Below are positions 16,405-25,762 of a DNA stretch of 64,000 nucleotides, piece by piece; the stretch's first letter is position 1, and each line of letters starts with the position of its first letter. This DNA comes from JAFGXW01 sp964634385 (lineage in GTDB: Bacteria > Bacillota_I > Bacilli_A > Izemoplasmatales > Izemoplasmataceae): NCBI GenBank assembly GCA_964634385.1, contig CAZWIZ010000003.1:60302-124301 (forward strand), given 5' to 3'. A program made the position numbers and the translations under genes. The notes beneath the pieces are model-generated. The model ran no database searches, was not told where the DNA came from, and worked only from the letters and a program-made list of their open reading frames with translations.

Positions 16405-19400
16405 TTAAATAGCTTCAAGAAGGTCGACAATGATATATAAATAATGTTTATTAAGTTTTATAGTGTCGATAATAATATTTATTCTCTCTAATCGATAAGT
16501 AAATCTAATAAATTTACTTATATCATTAGCTTTTGTAAAAAGGTATTCCCCATTTATTTTTTTAGTCTCTTCCTTACTAATAATGAAAATAACAGTGTTT
16601 TTTGTTTTTCTAATCTTTTCAATTCCTTTTTTAATAGATAAATATTCAAATAATTTCTCATACATATATAATATTATTTCTTTAGATGGTGTTCCAAATC
16701 GATCCTTAAATTCTTCTATTAATAAATTAATATCTAATTTTGATTGAATATTAGCTATTTTTCGATGCATTTCTATTTTAATATAATCGTTATCAATATA
16801 TTCGGAATCTATATATTTATTTACATTAACTTTAACTGGCTGTTTTTCAACCATGTTTTCATCTTTTTCTCCTCTTTGAATAGCTATTTCATCTTTTAAT
16901 ATTTCAATGTATAAATCTAGCCCTACACTATCCATAAACCCAGATTGTTCTGTTCCTAAAACATCTCCAGCTCCCCTTATTGAAAGATCTCTTATAGCAA
17001 TTTTAAAACCACTTCCTAATTCTGTGAACTCTTTAATAATTTTTAATCTCTTAACTGCTTCCTCATTTAATTGTTTATGTTTTTTAAACATTAAATAAGC
17101 ATAAGCAATTTTATTACTTCTACCAACTCTTCCTCTAATCTGATAAAGTTGTGAAAGACCTAATCTATCAGAATCATGAATAATTAAAGTATTTGCATTA
17201 GGAATGTCGATTCCCGTTTCTATTATTGTTGTTGATACTAACACATCATATTTCTTATCTAAAAAAGCTTCTATTACATTTTCAAGTTCAACCCTACTCA
17301 TTTTCCCGTGAGCATAACAAACTCTCGCGCTAGGGACTAATCTTTGAATTTTATTAGCTACTATATTAATATCAACTACTTTATTATATAAATAAAATAT
17401 TTGGCCATTTCTAGCCAATTCCCGCTCTATCGCATCTCTAATAATAGGATAATTTCTTTCTAAGACATATGTTTGTATCGGATATCTATTAGCTGGTGGA
17501 GTTTCTAATAAGCTCATGCTTTTTACTCCTGTTATTGCCATTTGCAAAGTTCTTGGAATAGGAGTAGCACTTAATGATAAAACATCTATATTAACTTTAA
17601 TTTCTTTTATTTTTTCTTTGTGTTCTACTCCAAATCGTTGTTCTTCATCTATAATTAACAATCCTAAATCATTAAAATTCATATCTTTAGATAATATTCT
17701 ATGAGTTCCTATTACAATATCTACTGCGCCTATTCTAATATCGTGTAAGATCTTTTTTTGTTTAGATTTTGTAATAAATCTATTTAACAATTCTACTCTA
17801 ATCCCATGTTCATCTAATCTATCTTTAAATGTGTAATAATGTTGGCGAGAAAGCATTGTAGTTGGTGCTAAATAAGCCACTTGTTTGTTATCCAATACTG
17901 CCTTAAACGCAGCTCTTAAGGCAACTTCTGTTTTTCCATACCCAACATCTCCACAAAGCAACCTATCCATTGGTTTAGATGATTCCATGTCTCTTTTTAC
18001 ATCTTCAATAGCTTTAAGTTGATCTTCAGTTTCTTGGTATTTAAATCCTGCTTCAAAATCTGTTTGAAGATCGGTGTCTTCACTAAACGCAAACCCCTTT
18101 GCTTCTTCTCTTGCTGCATATAATTTTATAAGTTTATCTGCAATATCTTTAATTTTCTTTTTCACTCTTTGTTTTGTTTTTGCCCAATCTGCACTACCTA
18201 ATTTATTTAATTTGGGTTTAACACTTTCACTACCAATAAATTTTTGGATGAGTTTTATATTTTCAACAGGTATATATAACGAATCATCACCACGGTATTG
18301 AATATATATATAATCATTAGTGTTTTCTCCTAACGTCATTGTTTCAATACCTAAAAATCGTCCTATTCCGTAATCATAATGAACAACATAATCTCCTTTT
18401 TTTAGATCATCAATAGTTGTTAATTTTTTTGCCCCTTTCATAATCGAGCGATATTTAACTTTTTTTAGTTCTTTTTGTTTGTATAAATTTTCCTCTGTTA
18501 GAAGGATTGTATTAATATTAAACAACTCAAAACTTATTGTATGTTCTAAAACAATTAAATTAATTCTTTTTTGTTGAATATTGTCATTTATACCTATTAT
18601 TTGATATTCAACTTTTTCGTCTATTAATTCAACAAATTTTTTAAGTGAGGTAAGTGTTTTAAATGCGATAATTATTGTTGTGTATCTATCATATTTTATT
18701 AAATCATTAATTAACATATGAATATTATTGTTATAGACAATTGTGTCTTTTGCTCTTACATCTATTGTTGTTATTTTATTATTTTCGTTTTGAAAGACAT
18801 CCAAATATAGCGATTTACCACTATAAATATAATTAAAGTCTTTTATTAAATCAAATCCTATATTTGCATAATCTCTTGCAATATCATACCAATCCGTTAT
18901 ATCTCTGATAATCTCTTTATAACTTTCTTTAATCCTTTTATAATCCCAATAAATAATAATTTGATTATCCATATAATCGATGATAGTCTCTGGTTTTTCT
19001 TCTAAAAAAGTTAAATATCTTATTAATTTGTCAATATTATTATGATTTTCTAGATTTAATAAATCTTCTTTTATTCTAACTAGTGTTTGTTCGTCTAAAC
19101 TATTGTTATTTACTACACTTTCAATTTTTAATTTAATACCTTCCAGTTCTTGTTTAGTATAAAAAAACTCGTATACAGGGTAAATAACACACTTTTTAGT
19201 TTGTACTGATGATCTTTGGGTATCAATATCAAAATATCTAATAGAATCTATTTCATCGTCAAAAAAATCAATTCTAAATGGTTTGTTCTCATTTATTGGA
19301 TAAATATCTAAAATACTTCCTCTTAAACTAAAATCACCTTGTTTTTCAACGGTTAATCCTCTCGTATATCCGTACGAAATTAGTTTTTCTGATAATGTTT

Positions 19401-19848
19401 CTAAATTGATAATGATTCCTTTTGAAAATCTTAAAATTGCTTTTTCCCATTTTGATTTTGGTAATTCATACTTTAATAATCCAGTTGTATTTGTTATAAC
19501 AAGATTTTTATTGTTTTCAATAATTTTTCTAATAGTATTTATTCTTTCAAACTTAAATTCTTTACTAACAGCCAACATTTCTGTAGTAACAAATTCATCT
19601 TGAGGAAAAAAAGATAGTTGATTATCATTAACTAAATTTGTTAATTTATCGTATACTTTTTGAGCGTTAAACAAATTTGGTGTCACCACCAAAATGTTTT
19701 TATCTAATTTATTAAATAAGTATAATAATACTAAAAGACTAATATCATCGTTTGTATTAGTAATTTGAATTTCCTCATTGTTATTAAACTTATTCATTAT
19801 CTCTGTAAAATATGGAGTTTTAGATAAGTATTTAAATATTTTATTCAT
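16405..19848 (-). CDS. mfd: Transcription-repair coupling factor
   Basis: Mfd is the ATP-driven translocase that removes stalled RNA polymerase from DNA lesions and recruits UvrA. About 1147 residues. In order: an N-terminal UvrB-like part, the RNA-polymerase-interacting segment (LKKGDYVVHYDYGIGRFLGI, about residue 480), helicase motor 1 with LLCGDVGYGKTEVALRAAF and DEEQRFGVEHKE, motor 2 with STTIIETGIDIPNANT and QIRGRVGRS, and a C-terminal TRCF domain. The ATG at 19848 has GGTGGTGATAG; an in-frame upstream start lies inside that site. A strong hairpin at 19871-19900 precedes it. The pth-mfd adjacency is as in B. subtilis. Confidence 0.97.
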   Translation of the reverse strand: MNKIFKYLSKTPYFTEIMNKFNNNEEIQITNTNDDISLLVLLYLFNKLDKNILVVTPNLFNAQKVYDKLTNLVNDNQLSFFPQDEFVTTEMLAVSKEFKFERINTIRKIIENNKNLVITNTTGLLKYELPKSKWEKAILRFSKGIIINLETLSEKLISYGYTRGLTVEKQGDFSLRGSILDIYPINENKPFRIDFFDDEIDSIRYFDIDTQRSSVQTKKCVIYPVYEFFYTKQELEGIKLKIESVVNNNSLDEQTLVRIKEDLLNLENHNNIDKLIRYLTFLEEKPETIIDYMDNQIIIYWDYKRIKESYKEIIRDITDWYDIARDYANIGFDLIKDFNYIYSGKSLYLDVFQNENNKITTIDVRAKDTIVYNNNIHMLINDLIKYDRYTTIIIAFKTLTSLKKFVELIDEKVEYQIIGINDNIQQKRINLIVLEHTISFELFNINTILLTEENLYKQKELKKVKYRSIMKGAKKLTTIDDLKKGDYVVHYDYGIGRFLGIETMTLGENTNDYIYIQYRGDDSLYIPVENIKLIQKFIGSESVKPKLNKLGSADWAKTKQRVKKKIKDIADKLIKLYAAREEAKGFAFSEDTDLQTDFEAGFKYQETEDQLKAIEDVKRDMESSKPMDRLLCGDVGYGKTEVALRAAFKAVLDNKQVAYLAPTTMLSRQHYYTFKDRLDEHGIRVELLNRFITKSKQKKILHDIRIGAVDIVIGTHRILSKDMNFNDLGLLIIDEEQRFGVEHKEKIKEIKVNIDVLSLSATPIPRTLQMAITGVKSMSLLETPPANRYPIQTYVLERNYPIIRDAIERELARNGQIFYLYNKVVDINIVANKIQRLVPSARVCYAHGKMSRVELENVIEAFLDKKYDVLVSTTIIETGIDIPNANTLIIHDSDRLGLSQLYQIRGRVGRSNKIAYAYLMFKKHKQLNEEAVKRLKIIKEFTELGSGFKIAIRDLSIRGAGDVLGTEQSGFMDSVGLDLYIEILKDEIAIQRGEKDENMVEKQPVKVNVNKYIDSEYIDNDYIKIEMHRKIANIQSKLDINLLIEEFKDRFGTPSKEIILYMYEKLFEYLSIKKGIEKIRKTKNTVIFIISKEETKKINGEYLFTKANDISKFIRFTYRLERINIIIDTIKLNKHYLYIIVDLLEAI

Positions 19849-19870
19849 ACTATCACCACCACGCACTTAT

Positions 19871-19900
19871 AGCGAATCCTCTTTTATTGGAGGGTCCGCT
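19871..19900 (-). promoter_or_regulatory. Stable hairpin in the mfd leader
   Basis: AGCG-A-ATCCTC / GAGGGT-C-CGCT pairs with one mismatch and one G-T around an 8-nt loop, the most GC-rich stretch nearby. There is no U-tract on the minus strand, so it is not a terminator for mfd-directed transcription. It begins about 22 nt upstream of the mfd start codon. Possible roles are mRNA stabilisation or translational control. Confidence 0.4.
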
Positions 19901-19941
19901 TATTTCTAATAATATATTATCATATCAAAAATACTTATACA

Positions 19942-19965
19942 AATAAAAAAGCCAATTAAGGCTTT
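19942..19965 (-). terminator. Terminator of the rpmH-pth gene set
   Basis: AAAGCC/GGCTTT stem with loop TTAATT followed by TTTTTTATTT on the minus strand, between pth and mfd. Confidence 0.75.
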
Positions 19966-20010
19966 GATATTTGTATACGTACTCATGATAATTTCTAAAA
20001 TTTAAAGTAA

Positions 20011-20559
20011 TTAGTTATTTTTTGTCATTAATTGAATAAAGTCAACATCATTACAAAAATCTTCAATTATATTTGATACTTTTTCAAATACTGGTTCTAT
20101 TATTTGTTTTTCTTTTTTCGAAAAAGAACTTAACACATAGTTTTTTGTTTCATATAAAGGATTTTTGTCAATTCCTATACGAACTCTTTTAAATTCTTGA
20201 GTTTGAATATTACTAATAATTGATTTTATACCATTATGTCCAGCAGAACTTCCTTTTTCTCTAAGTCTTGTTTTCCCTAATGGTAAATCTAAGTCGTCAT
20301 AAATAATTAAAATATCCTCTATATCAATATTATAAAAATTCATTATTTTTCTAATACTTTGTCCTGATTCATTCATAAAGGTATGGGGTTTCAATAAAAC
20401 TATATTACCTATTTTAAGTGTTTCCCCATTAAATTTATTATCCTTTTTTAGTTTTAACTTATGTTTCTTTACATAATAATCTAAACACATAAATCCAATA
20501 TTGTGTTTTGTAGTTTTATATTTTCTTCCAGGATTTCCTAATCCTACTACTAATTTCAC
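20011..20559 (-). CDS. pth: Peptidyl-tRNA hydrolase
   Basis: Pth recycles tRNA from peptidyl-tRNA that drops off the ribosome. VVGLGNPGRKY (4-14) includes the active-site Asn (N9), the catalytic His is H19 in TKHNIGF, and the second block KPHTFMNESGQSI is intact. 182 residues, normal. It starts 2 bp after jag, continuing the rpmH-rnpA-yidC-jag run, a placement different from the spoVG-prs-pth order of B. subtilis. Confidence 0.96.
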   Translation of the reverse strand: MKLVVGLGNPGRKYKTTKHNIGFMCLDYYVKKHKLKLKKDNKFNGETLKIGNIVLLKPHTFMNESGQSIRKIMNFYNIDIEDILIIYDDLDLPLGKTRLREKGSSAGHNGIKSIISNIQTQEFKRVRIGIDKNPLYETKNYVLSSFSKKEKQIIEPVFEKVSNIIEDFCNDVDFIQLMTKNN

Positions 20560-20561
20560 AT

Positions 20562-21176
20562 TTATCGCCTCTTTGGTTTAATTACTAAGTGTCTTTCACG
20601 TCCTTCACCTTCTGAAATTGTGGAAACATCTCTCCAATCAGAAAGTTTTGTATGAATAATTCTTCTTTCATATGCATTCATTGGATATAACTTTGCTTCT
20701 ACTCTGGTTCTTGCGACATCTTTAGCTGTTTTAGTAGCTAAAATTTCTAATTGTCTTTTTCGATTTTCTTTGTATCCACCAATGTCTATTAAAACAATTA
20801 AATGTTCATCACTATATAAATTAACGATATTTCTAATGTAAAATTGAATACTTTCTAAAGTTTTTCCATTTTTACCTATTAATAATGGGTTTTCACTAGT
20901 ATTTATTGTGTAATATATCTCACGATCATTACGTCTTCTCATTTCAATTTGTGCTTCTAACTTCATATTATCAAATAATACAGATAATGTTTTATATCCC
21001 ATTTCAGCCGGATTAACATCAACTATAGCCTCAACAGTATAAGATTTCACAAAACCTAACATTGTTTTTTTATTAATAACATTTATTTTAATAAGTTCTC
21101 TATTAATTCTTAATTCTTTTTCTGCATATTTTAATGCTTCGTCCAAAGATTTTATTACAAATTGTAATTTTTTCAT
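20562..21176 (-). CDS. jag: RNA-binding protein Jag/KhpB
   Basis: KhpB/Jag binds RNA and affects envelope growth and division in Gram-positives; the gene almost always follows yidC, as here (11 bp). Residues 1-52 are the Jag-N domain (LDEALKYAEKELRINRELI). A KH domain with PLLIGKNGKTLESIQFYIRNIVN follows. A C-terminal R3H domain has RTRVEAKLYPMNAYERRIIH and the final SEGEGRERHLVIKPKRR. 204 residues. Cytosolic; RNA targets unknown. Confidence 0.93.
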   Translation of the reverse strand: MKKLQFVIKSLDEALKYAEKELRINRELIKINVINKKTMLGFVKSYTVEAIVDVNPAEMGYKTLSVLFDNMKLEAQIEMRRRNDREIYYTINTSENPLLIGKNGKTLESIQFYIRNIVNLYSDEHLIVLIDIGGYKENRKRQLEILATKTAKDVARTRVEAKLYPMNAYERRIIHTKLSDWRDVSTISEGEGRERHLVIKPKRR

Positions 21177-21187
21177 ACTACAACCCC

Positions 21188-22063
21188 TTAAATTATTTCT
21201 TTTTCATTTTCGTGTTTTTTTAAACTTGATTTTCTATTTAAATATGTTTGTAAAAATTGATAAGCATTACCAATCACCCAATATAACGCAATCCCGGATA
21301 CATCTTTGGCAATCCACACAAGCATAACAACCATAAAATATGACATCATTTTCATTGATTTTTCTGATTGTGAAGCTTGAACTGATTTATATTTTTTATT
21401 GTTTAAATAATCAGGTTTTTTCATTGAATATCTTTGATATAAAAACATTAATATTCCTACTAAAATTGGTAATATATAAAATTGATCTGGTCCACCTAAA
21501 TCAGAAATCCATAAAAATGAATAATCTAGGTTAGAAAAATCTCTTACTCCATCCGTTATAACTCCGTCTACCATTCCGTTTGATAAAGGTATTCTTCTTA
21601 CAACTTGATACATTGCTATAAAGATTGGCATTTGTAAAAATGGTAACAAACATCCTAAAGGATTAATTTTATATTTTTTATAAACCTCTAATGTTTCAGC
21701 TTGCATTTTCTTTTGTGATGTTTCATCATTTTTATTTTGGTATTTTTCTTTAATTTTATCTAAATCTGGTTGTGCTTGTTGCATATTTGTTGTCATTGCA
21801 TTACTTTTGGCATAAATTGGCCATCCAATAGTTCTTACAATTAAAGTTACAATAATAAGTCCCACAAAGTAATGTCCACCAGCCTTCATACTAATCCAAT
21901 ACGTAAAATCGGCTATTCCTTCAACTATCCATTGAACCCATCCAACTCCACCATCAATTCCTACTGGTGATGAATACATATTTGTTGTTCCACTACAACC
22001 ACTTAACAATACTACTAATATAAGTGTTATTGTTATTAACTGAATTCTCGTTGATTTTTTCAT
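21188..22063 (-). CDS. yidC: YidC/OxaA membrane protein insertase (lipoprotein form)
   Basis: YidC inserts and folds inner-membrane proteins. The product starts with a lipoprotein signal ending LVVLLSGC (Cys about residue 23), then has five hydrophobic segments with the YidC core VGLIIVTLIVRTIGWPIYAKS, whose Arg is the hydrophilic-groove residue, and LGCLLPFLQMPIFIAMYQVVRR. The short 291-residue form is typical of Gram-positives. I used the ATG at 22063 because GAGGTGA lies just upstream; a GTG at 22072 overlaps that site. The gene directly follows rnpA. Confidence 0.95.
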   Translation of the reverse strand: MKKSTRIQLITITLILVVLLSGCSGTTNMYSSPVGIDGGVGWVQWIVEGIADFTYWISMKAGGHYFVGLIIVTLIVRTIGWPIYAKSNAMTTNMQQAQPDLDKIKEKYQNKNDETSQKKMQAETLEVYKKYKINPLGCLLPFLQMPIFIAMYQVVRRIPLSNGMVDGVITDGVRDFSNLDYSFLWISDLGGPDQFYILPILVGILMFLYQRYSMKKPDYLNNKKYKSVQASQSEKSMKMMSYFMVVMLVWIAKDVSGIALYWVIGNAYQFLQTYLNRKSSLKKHENEKEII

Positions 22064-22068
22064 TTCTT

Positions 22069-22401
22069 TCACCTCATAATGTTTAATTTTTTTACTAATG
22101 ATGTAATTGAATCTTTTATTTCATTAAAAGTTATTTTTTTAGCATCTAATCTAACTACAACAAAAACATCAAAAGTATCAATAATATCAAATTTAGATAT
22201 TATTTCTCTTACTCTTCTTTTAATCTTATTTCTCTCGACAGCATTACCATATTTTTTTGAAACACTAACGGCAAATCTAAAATGATTATTAACATGATTT
22301 TCTTTTTTATAAATCACAAAGTACTTATTTGCTTTACTTTGCCTGCTTTTAACTATCATCTTAATTTCACTGCTTTTTTTAACTCTATACTCTTTTTTCA
22401 C
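22069..22401 (-). CDS. rnpA: Ribonuclease P protein component
   Basis: RnpA is the protein subunit of RNase P, which matures tRNA 5' ends with its RNA partner (not in this window). The family motif is FAVSVSKKYGNAVERNKIKRRVREI, with the basic RNR-type helix. 110 residues. Its stop is inside the ribosome site of yidC. Between rpmH and rnpA there is a 16-bp hairpin with a U-run that may lower rnpA expression relative to rpmH. Confidence 0.96.
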   Translation of the reverse strand: MKKEYRVKKSSEIKMIVKSRQSKANKYFVIYKKENHVNNHFRFAVSVSKKYGNAVERNKIKRRVREIISKFDIIDTFDVFVVVRLDAKKITFNEIKDSITSLVKKLNIMR

Positions 22402-22425
22402 TATATCACCTACTATAAATTAAAA

Positions 22426-22467
22426 ACCACTTGAAAAAATACATATTATTATATTTTTTCAAGTGGT
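22426..22467 (-). terminator. 16-bp hairpin with U-run between rpmH and rnpA
   Basis: ACCACTTGAAAAAATA and TATTTTTTCAAGTGGT pair perfectly around a 10-nt loop. On the minus strand the stem is followed by TTTTTAATTTA, so transcription from rpmH could stop or be processed before rnpA. A partial terminator is more likely than a full one because no other clear rnpA promoter is visible. Confidence 0.7.
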
Positions 22468-22506
22468 CTCAGGTATTTATATAATATTTATATGATGTTT
22501 TAAAGT

Positions 22507-22653
22507 TTATTCATCTGATACAGTTAATTTTTTACGTCCTTTAAGTCTTCTTCTAGCTAAAACTCTTCTTCCAGTTGGTGAAGTCATTCTTTCCATAAAA
22601 CCATGAGTCTTTGCTCTTTTTCTTTTATTTGGTTGATATGTTCTCTTTGGCAT
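22507..22653 (-). CDS. rpmH: 50S ribosomal protein L34
   Basis: A 48-residue basic protein with the L34 pattern: MPKRTYQPNKRKRAKTHGF, then MTSPTGRRVLARRR and LKGRKKLTVSDE. The first gene of the rpmH-rnpA-yidC-jag-pth run, reading away from the origin. The ribosome site is AGGAGGTGTTGAAT and a perfect-consensus promoter lies about 45 bp upstream. The short acidic tail SDE after the usual RKKL(T/S) end is normal. Confidence 0.97.
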   Translation of the reverse strand: MPKRTYQPNKRKRAKTHGFMERMTSPTGRRVLARRRLKGRKKLTVSDE

Positions 22654-22659
22654 ATTCAA

Positions 22660-23025
22660 CACCTCCTACTTCTTCATTTAAAAACCATGCTATACAATTA
22701 TATATGCAATAAAAAAATGTGTCAACACTAATATCAAAAAAGTTTTTTTTATTACTATTTTAAAAAAGTTATCCACATTCGAAAATGGCTTTATTTCGTG
22801 TTTTCACAATATGGTAATGTGGATATGTGGATAATGTGCATTATTAAAAAATTCAAATGTTAACACTCGTGTTATTACCTTTATTAAAGCCATTTATCAA
22901 TTGTGGATAAAATGTGTAAAAAGGTTTTCATTTTTTATTTTTCCACATTTTTTGTGGGAAACTTTATGTTTTTTTTATATTTTTTTTATGTTATATTTGA
23001 ATTGAGATAATTTGAGGTGAACATA
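22660..23025. other. Replication origin region, upstream part (DnaA boxes)
   Basis: The 372-bp spacer between rpmH and dnaA holds three exact DnaA boxes: TTATCCACA at 22769-22777, and TGTGGATAA at 22826-22834 and 22902-22910. There is a near-match TGTGGATAT at 22818-22826 and a weak TTTTCCACA near 22939. The surrounding DNA is very AT-rich with T-runs at 22970-22990. Location between divergent rpmH and dnaA is the classical oriC position. Strand bias of genes changes here, as expected at an origin. Confidence 0.85.
22697..22725 (-). promoter_or_regulatory. Consensus promoter of rpmH
   Basis: TTGACA (22720-22725), 17-bp spacer, TATAAT (22697-22702) on the minus strand: both hexamers match the sigma-A consensus exactly. 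Confidence 0.88.
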
Positions 23026-24399
23026 GTGGAAAAATACATAAAAATATGGGAATCAATTAAACAAAAATTAGAAAATGATTTAGAAGAAGTGGTGTTTACA
23101 GATATTTTTGAACCTGTAAATACTGTTTTTAAGGTTGTTAATAATTATATTTATATTGTAGCCCCAAACGAATTTATAAAAAAACGAATTGAAATATTAT
23201 ACTTGAACAAGTTGAATAGGTATTTAGTTGATAAGTTTGACGAAGTATATAAATTTAGAATAATGACAGAAATTCAAGCTAGCGAAGAACTCGCTAACAA
23301 CAGAGAATTTTCTTTAACTACCCCTGAATTAGGCCTTGATAATAAATACCTTCAAGGTAATCTAAATGCTAGTTATAATTTTGATAGTTTTGTTGTAGGA
23401 AATTCAAATAGATTAGCTTATACTAGTGCAATTAAAATTGCTGACCAACCAGGAATTGTTGCCAACCCTTTATATATTTTTGGTGATGTTGGACTTGGAA
23501 AAACACATCTTATGCAATGTGTTGGTAACTACATATTAGAAGGTGACATGAACAAAAAAGTATTATATGTTAAAACAGATCAATTTGTTGAAGAATTTGT
23601 CAGATATGCAAGTAAGAAGAAATTCGATGAATTCAACCAAAAATATAGAGATGTAGATGTGTTATTAGTTGATGATATTCAGTTTTTGGCAAAAAAAGAA
23701 AAAACCCAAAAAGAATTTTTTAAATTGTTTGAAATATTACATGGATCTCAAAAACAAATTGTTATAACTAGTGATAGAAGTGCAAATGATCTTCAAAACA
23801 TTATGGCAAGACTTACTTCTCGTTTTGAATGGGGGGTTACTGTTGATATAAACAGACCTGCTCTTGACTTAAGAATTAAGATTTTAAAAAAGAAATTAAC
23901 TGCCGAAACTTCAAACTCTTCATTAATTCCTGATGATGTTTTAGAATATATTGCTTCAGTCTTTGAAAACAACGTAAGAGAGTTAGAAGGTGCTTTAAAA
24001 AGAGTTTTATTTTATTGTACAGCATTTAATTTAGACTTTAATGTTAAAAATGCTGAATTAGCATTAGAAAACCTTGTAAAGCCTAGAACTAATGGTAACT
24101 TTTTAAACGAAAATAAAATAAATAATATTCTTAGCATTGTTAGTGATTATTATAGTATATCAACAGTAGATTTAATTTCTCGAAAAAGAACATTTAAATA
24201 TGTTTTTCCAAGACAAGTTTCAATGTATTTAATTAAAACAATGTATGATATACCTTATAAAAAAATAGGAACTTTTTTTAACAATAGAGATCATTCAACT
24301 GTTATGCATTCCGTTGAAAAAATAACTAATGAAATAGAAATGAATAAAAACGTTAAAAGGGATGTGAATAATTTAAGGATAAAATGTGGAGAAAACTAA
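23026..24399 (+). CDS. dnaA: Chromosomal replication initiator protein
   Basis: DnaA binds the boxes around this gene and melts the origin. Domain I at the N-terminus (YIKIWESIKQKLE) is followed by a short variable linker, the AAA+ domain III with Walker A GDVGLGKTH (about 153-161) and Walker B LLVDDIQF, and domain IV with RDHSTVMHSVEKI, the box-reading helix. I chose the GTG at 23026, which has GAGGTGA six bases upstream; a GTG nine bases earlier overlaps that site. About 457 residues. DnaA boxes upstream could also autoregulate it. Confidence 0.96.
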   Translation: MEKYIKIWESIKQKLENDLEEVVFTDIFEPVNTVFKVVNNYIYIVAPNEFIKKRIEILYLNKLNRYLVDKFDEVYKFRIMTEIQASEELANNREFSLTTPELGLDNKYLQGNLNASYNFDSFVVGNSNRLAYTSAIKIADQPGIVANPLYIFGDVGLGKTHLMQCVGNYILEGDMNKKVLYVKTDQFVEEFVRYASKKKFDEFNQKYRDVDVLLVDDIQFLAKKEKTQKEFFKLFEILHGSQKQIVITSDRSANDLQNIMARLTSRFEWGVTVDINRPALDLRIKILKKKLTAETSNSSLIPDDVLEYIASVFENNVRELEGALKRVLFYCTAFNLDFNVKNAELALENLVKPRTNGNFLNENKINNILSIVSDYYSISTVDLISRKRTFKYVFPRQVSMYLIKTMYDIPYKKIGTFFNNRDHSTVMHSVEKITNEIEMNKNVKRDVNNLRIKCGEN

Positions 24400-24526
24400 A
24401 AATAAAAAGACTTAAAAATTCAATTATATGTTATAATATGAGTAGAATTTTAATTGTTTCCACATTTCCACAAGACATTAATAATAATAACAATAATAAA
24501 ATAATAATTAAATAAGAGGTGATTTT
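24400..24526 (+). other. dnaA-dnaN spacer: dnaN promoter and candidate unwinding element
   Basis: An extended -10 TGTTATAAT (about 24429-24437) probably drives dnaN. Two TTTCCACA 8-mers (24457-24464 and 24465-24472) are DnaA-box-like. They are followed by a run of TAA/AAT triplets (24478-24513), the kind of AT-rich, triplet-repeated tract in which DnaA opens DNA in Bacillus. This makes a bipartite oriC likely. No gene is present. Confidence 0.55.
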
Positions 24527-25651
24527 ATGAATTTTCAAATTAACAAAGACGTTTTACTTAATAGTTTGATAGTTGCTCAAAAAGCTTTATCAAACAAAAC
24601 ACCCAATCCTGCTTTACAAGGTATTAAATTAGATGTTTTAACGGATCATTTATTAATTACTACCAGTAATTCTAATATTGCTATTAAATTAACAATAAAA
24701 GATTCTAGTTTAGTAATAAAAAAACAAGGTTCTGTTTTAATACCGGGTAAATATTTTATTGAGATTATAAGAAAATTAGATGGATTAAAAGTTGTTATAT
24801 CATCAGATATAGATAACATGATTAGAATTGAGGCTGACAGATCTGACATAACATTAAATATGATGGATATAGATGATTATCCAGAATTAGAATTCAATGA
24901 AAAAGTTAAATCAATAAAAATTAATGTTAGAACTTTAAAAACAATTATTAGACAAACAGCTTTTGCTACATCTTCAATAGAAAACAGACCAATTTTAACG
25001 GGAGTTAATTTCAAAATTGATGGAAATAAATTAACAGCTATTGCTACAGACAGTTATCGTTTAAGTCAAAAACAAATCGAACTAAAAGAAGTTTATGAAC
25101 CTTTAAACATTATTATTCCAGGACGCAGTTTATATGAATTAATAAAAGTATTAGAAAATAATAATGAAACAGTAGAATTACATTTTGATCAATTTAAAAT
25201 CTTATTTAAATATAAAAATTTGTTATTTCAATCAAGATTGTTGGAAGGAAATTACCCTGAAACTTCAAAATTAATTCCAACAGAATTTCCAATCGTCATT
25301 AAATTTAACAAAGAAAAATTATCGACAGCAATTGAAAGAGCTAGTTTATTTTCAATTAGGGATGGTAGTAATGCAATTGTTAAACTTCAATTAAGACAAG
25401 ATAATATTATTGAAATAACATCAAATAGTCCTGAAATAGGAAAAGTTTTAGAAGAAGTATATCCGGTAGATGAAATTATTGGATCACCAATTAAAATTTC
25501 ATTTAGTTCAAAATACACACTAGAAGCATTAAAAGTATTTAATTCTAGCGAAGTAACAATTAATTTTACAGGTGAAATTAGACCATTTATAATTAAAGGT
25601 GAATATGATGAAAATATGCTTCAATTAATTTTGCCAGTAAGAACAGAATAA
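24527..25651 (+). CDS. dnaN: DNA polymerase III beta subunit (sliding clamp)
   Basis: DnaN is the ring-shaped clamp that holds replicases and many repair proteins on DNA. 374 residues, three clamp folds. ALQGIKLDVLTDHLLITTSNS marks domain 1, SSIENRPILTGVNFKIDG domain 2, and the C-terminal LPVRTE end matches the peptide-binding pocket edge (usual LPVR/LPMR). It has a GAGGTGATTTT ribosome site and is followed by its own terminator. Confidence 0.97.
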   Translation: MNFQINKDVLLNSLIVAQKALSNKTPNPALQGIKLDVLTDHLLITTSNSNIAIKLTIKDSSLVIKKQGSVLIPGKYFIEIIRKLDGLKVVISSDIDNMIRIEADRSDITLNMMDIDDYPELEFNEKVKSIKINVRTLKTIIRQTAFATSSIENRPILTGVNFKIDGNKLTAIATDSYRLSQKQIELKEVYEPLNIIIPGRSLYELIKVLENNNETVELHFDQFKILFKYKNLLFQSRLLEGNYPETSKLIPTEFPIVIKFNKEKLSTAIERASLFSIRDGSNAIVKLQLRQDNIIEITSNSPEIGKVLEEVYPVDEIIGSPIKISFSSKYTLEALKVFNSSEVTINFTGEIRPFIIKGEYDENMLQLILPVRTE

Positions 25652-25655
25652 AACT

Positions 25656-25677
25656 AAAAGTCCTTCGGGACTTTTTT
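25656..25677 (+). terminator. Terminator of dnaN
   Basis: AAAAGTCC-TTCG-GGACTTTTTT: stem with a stable UUCG tetraloop and a U-run, five bases after the stop. Confidence 0.92.
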
Positions 25678-25762
25678 AATTTATATAAACTTCAAACACT
25701 TGAAATATTTATAATATTAATATATAATAAATATAATAATATATATGAAAGAAAGTGACTTT

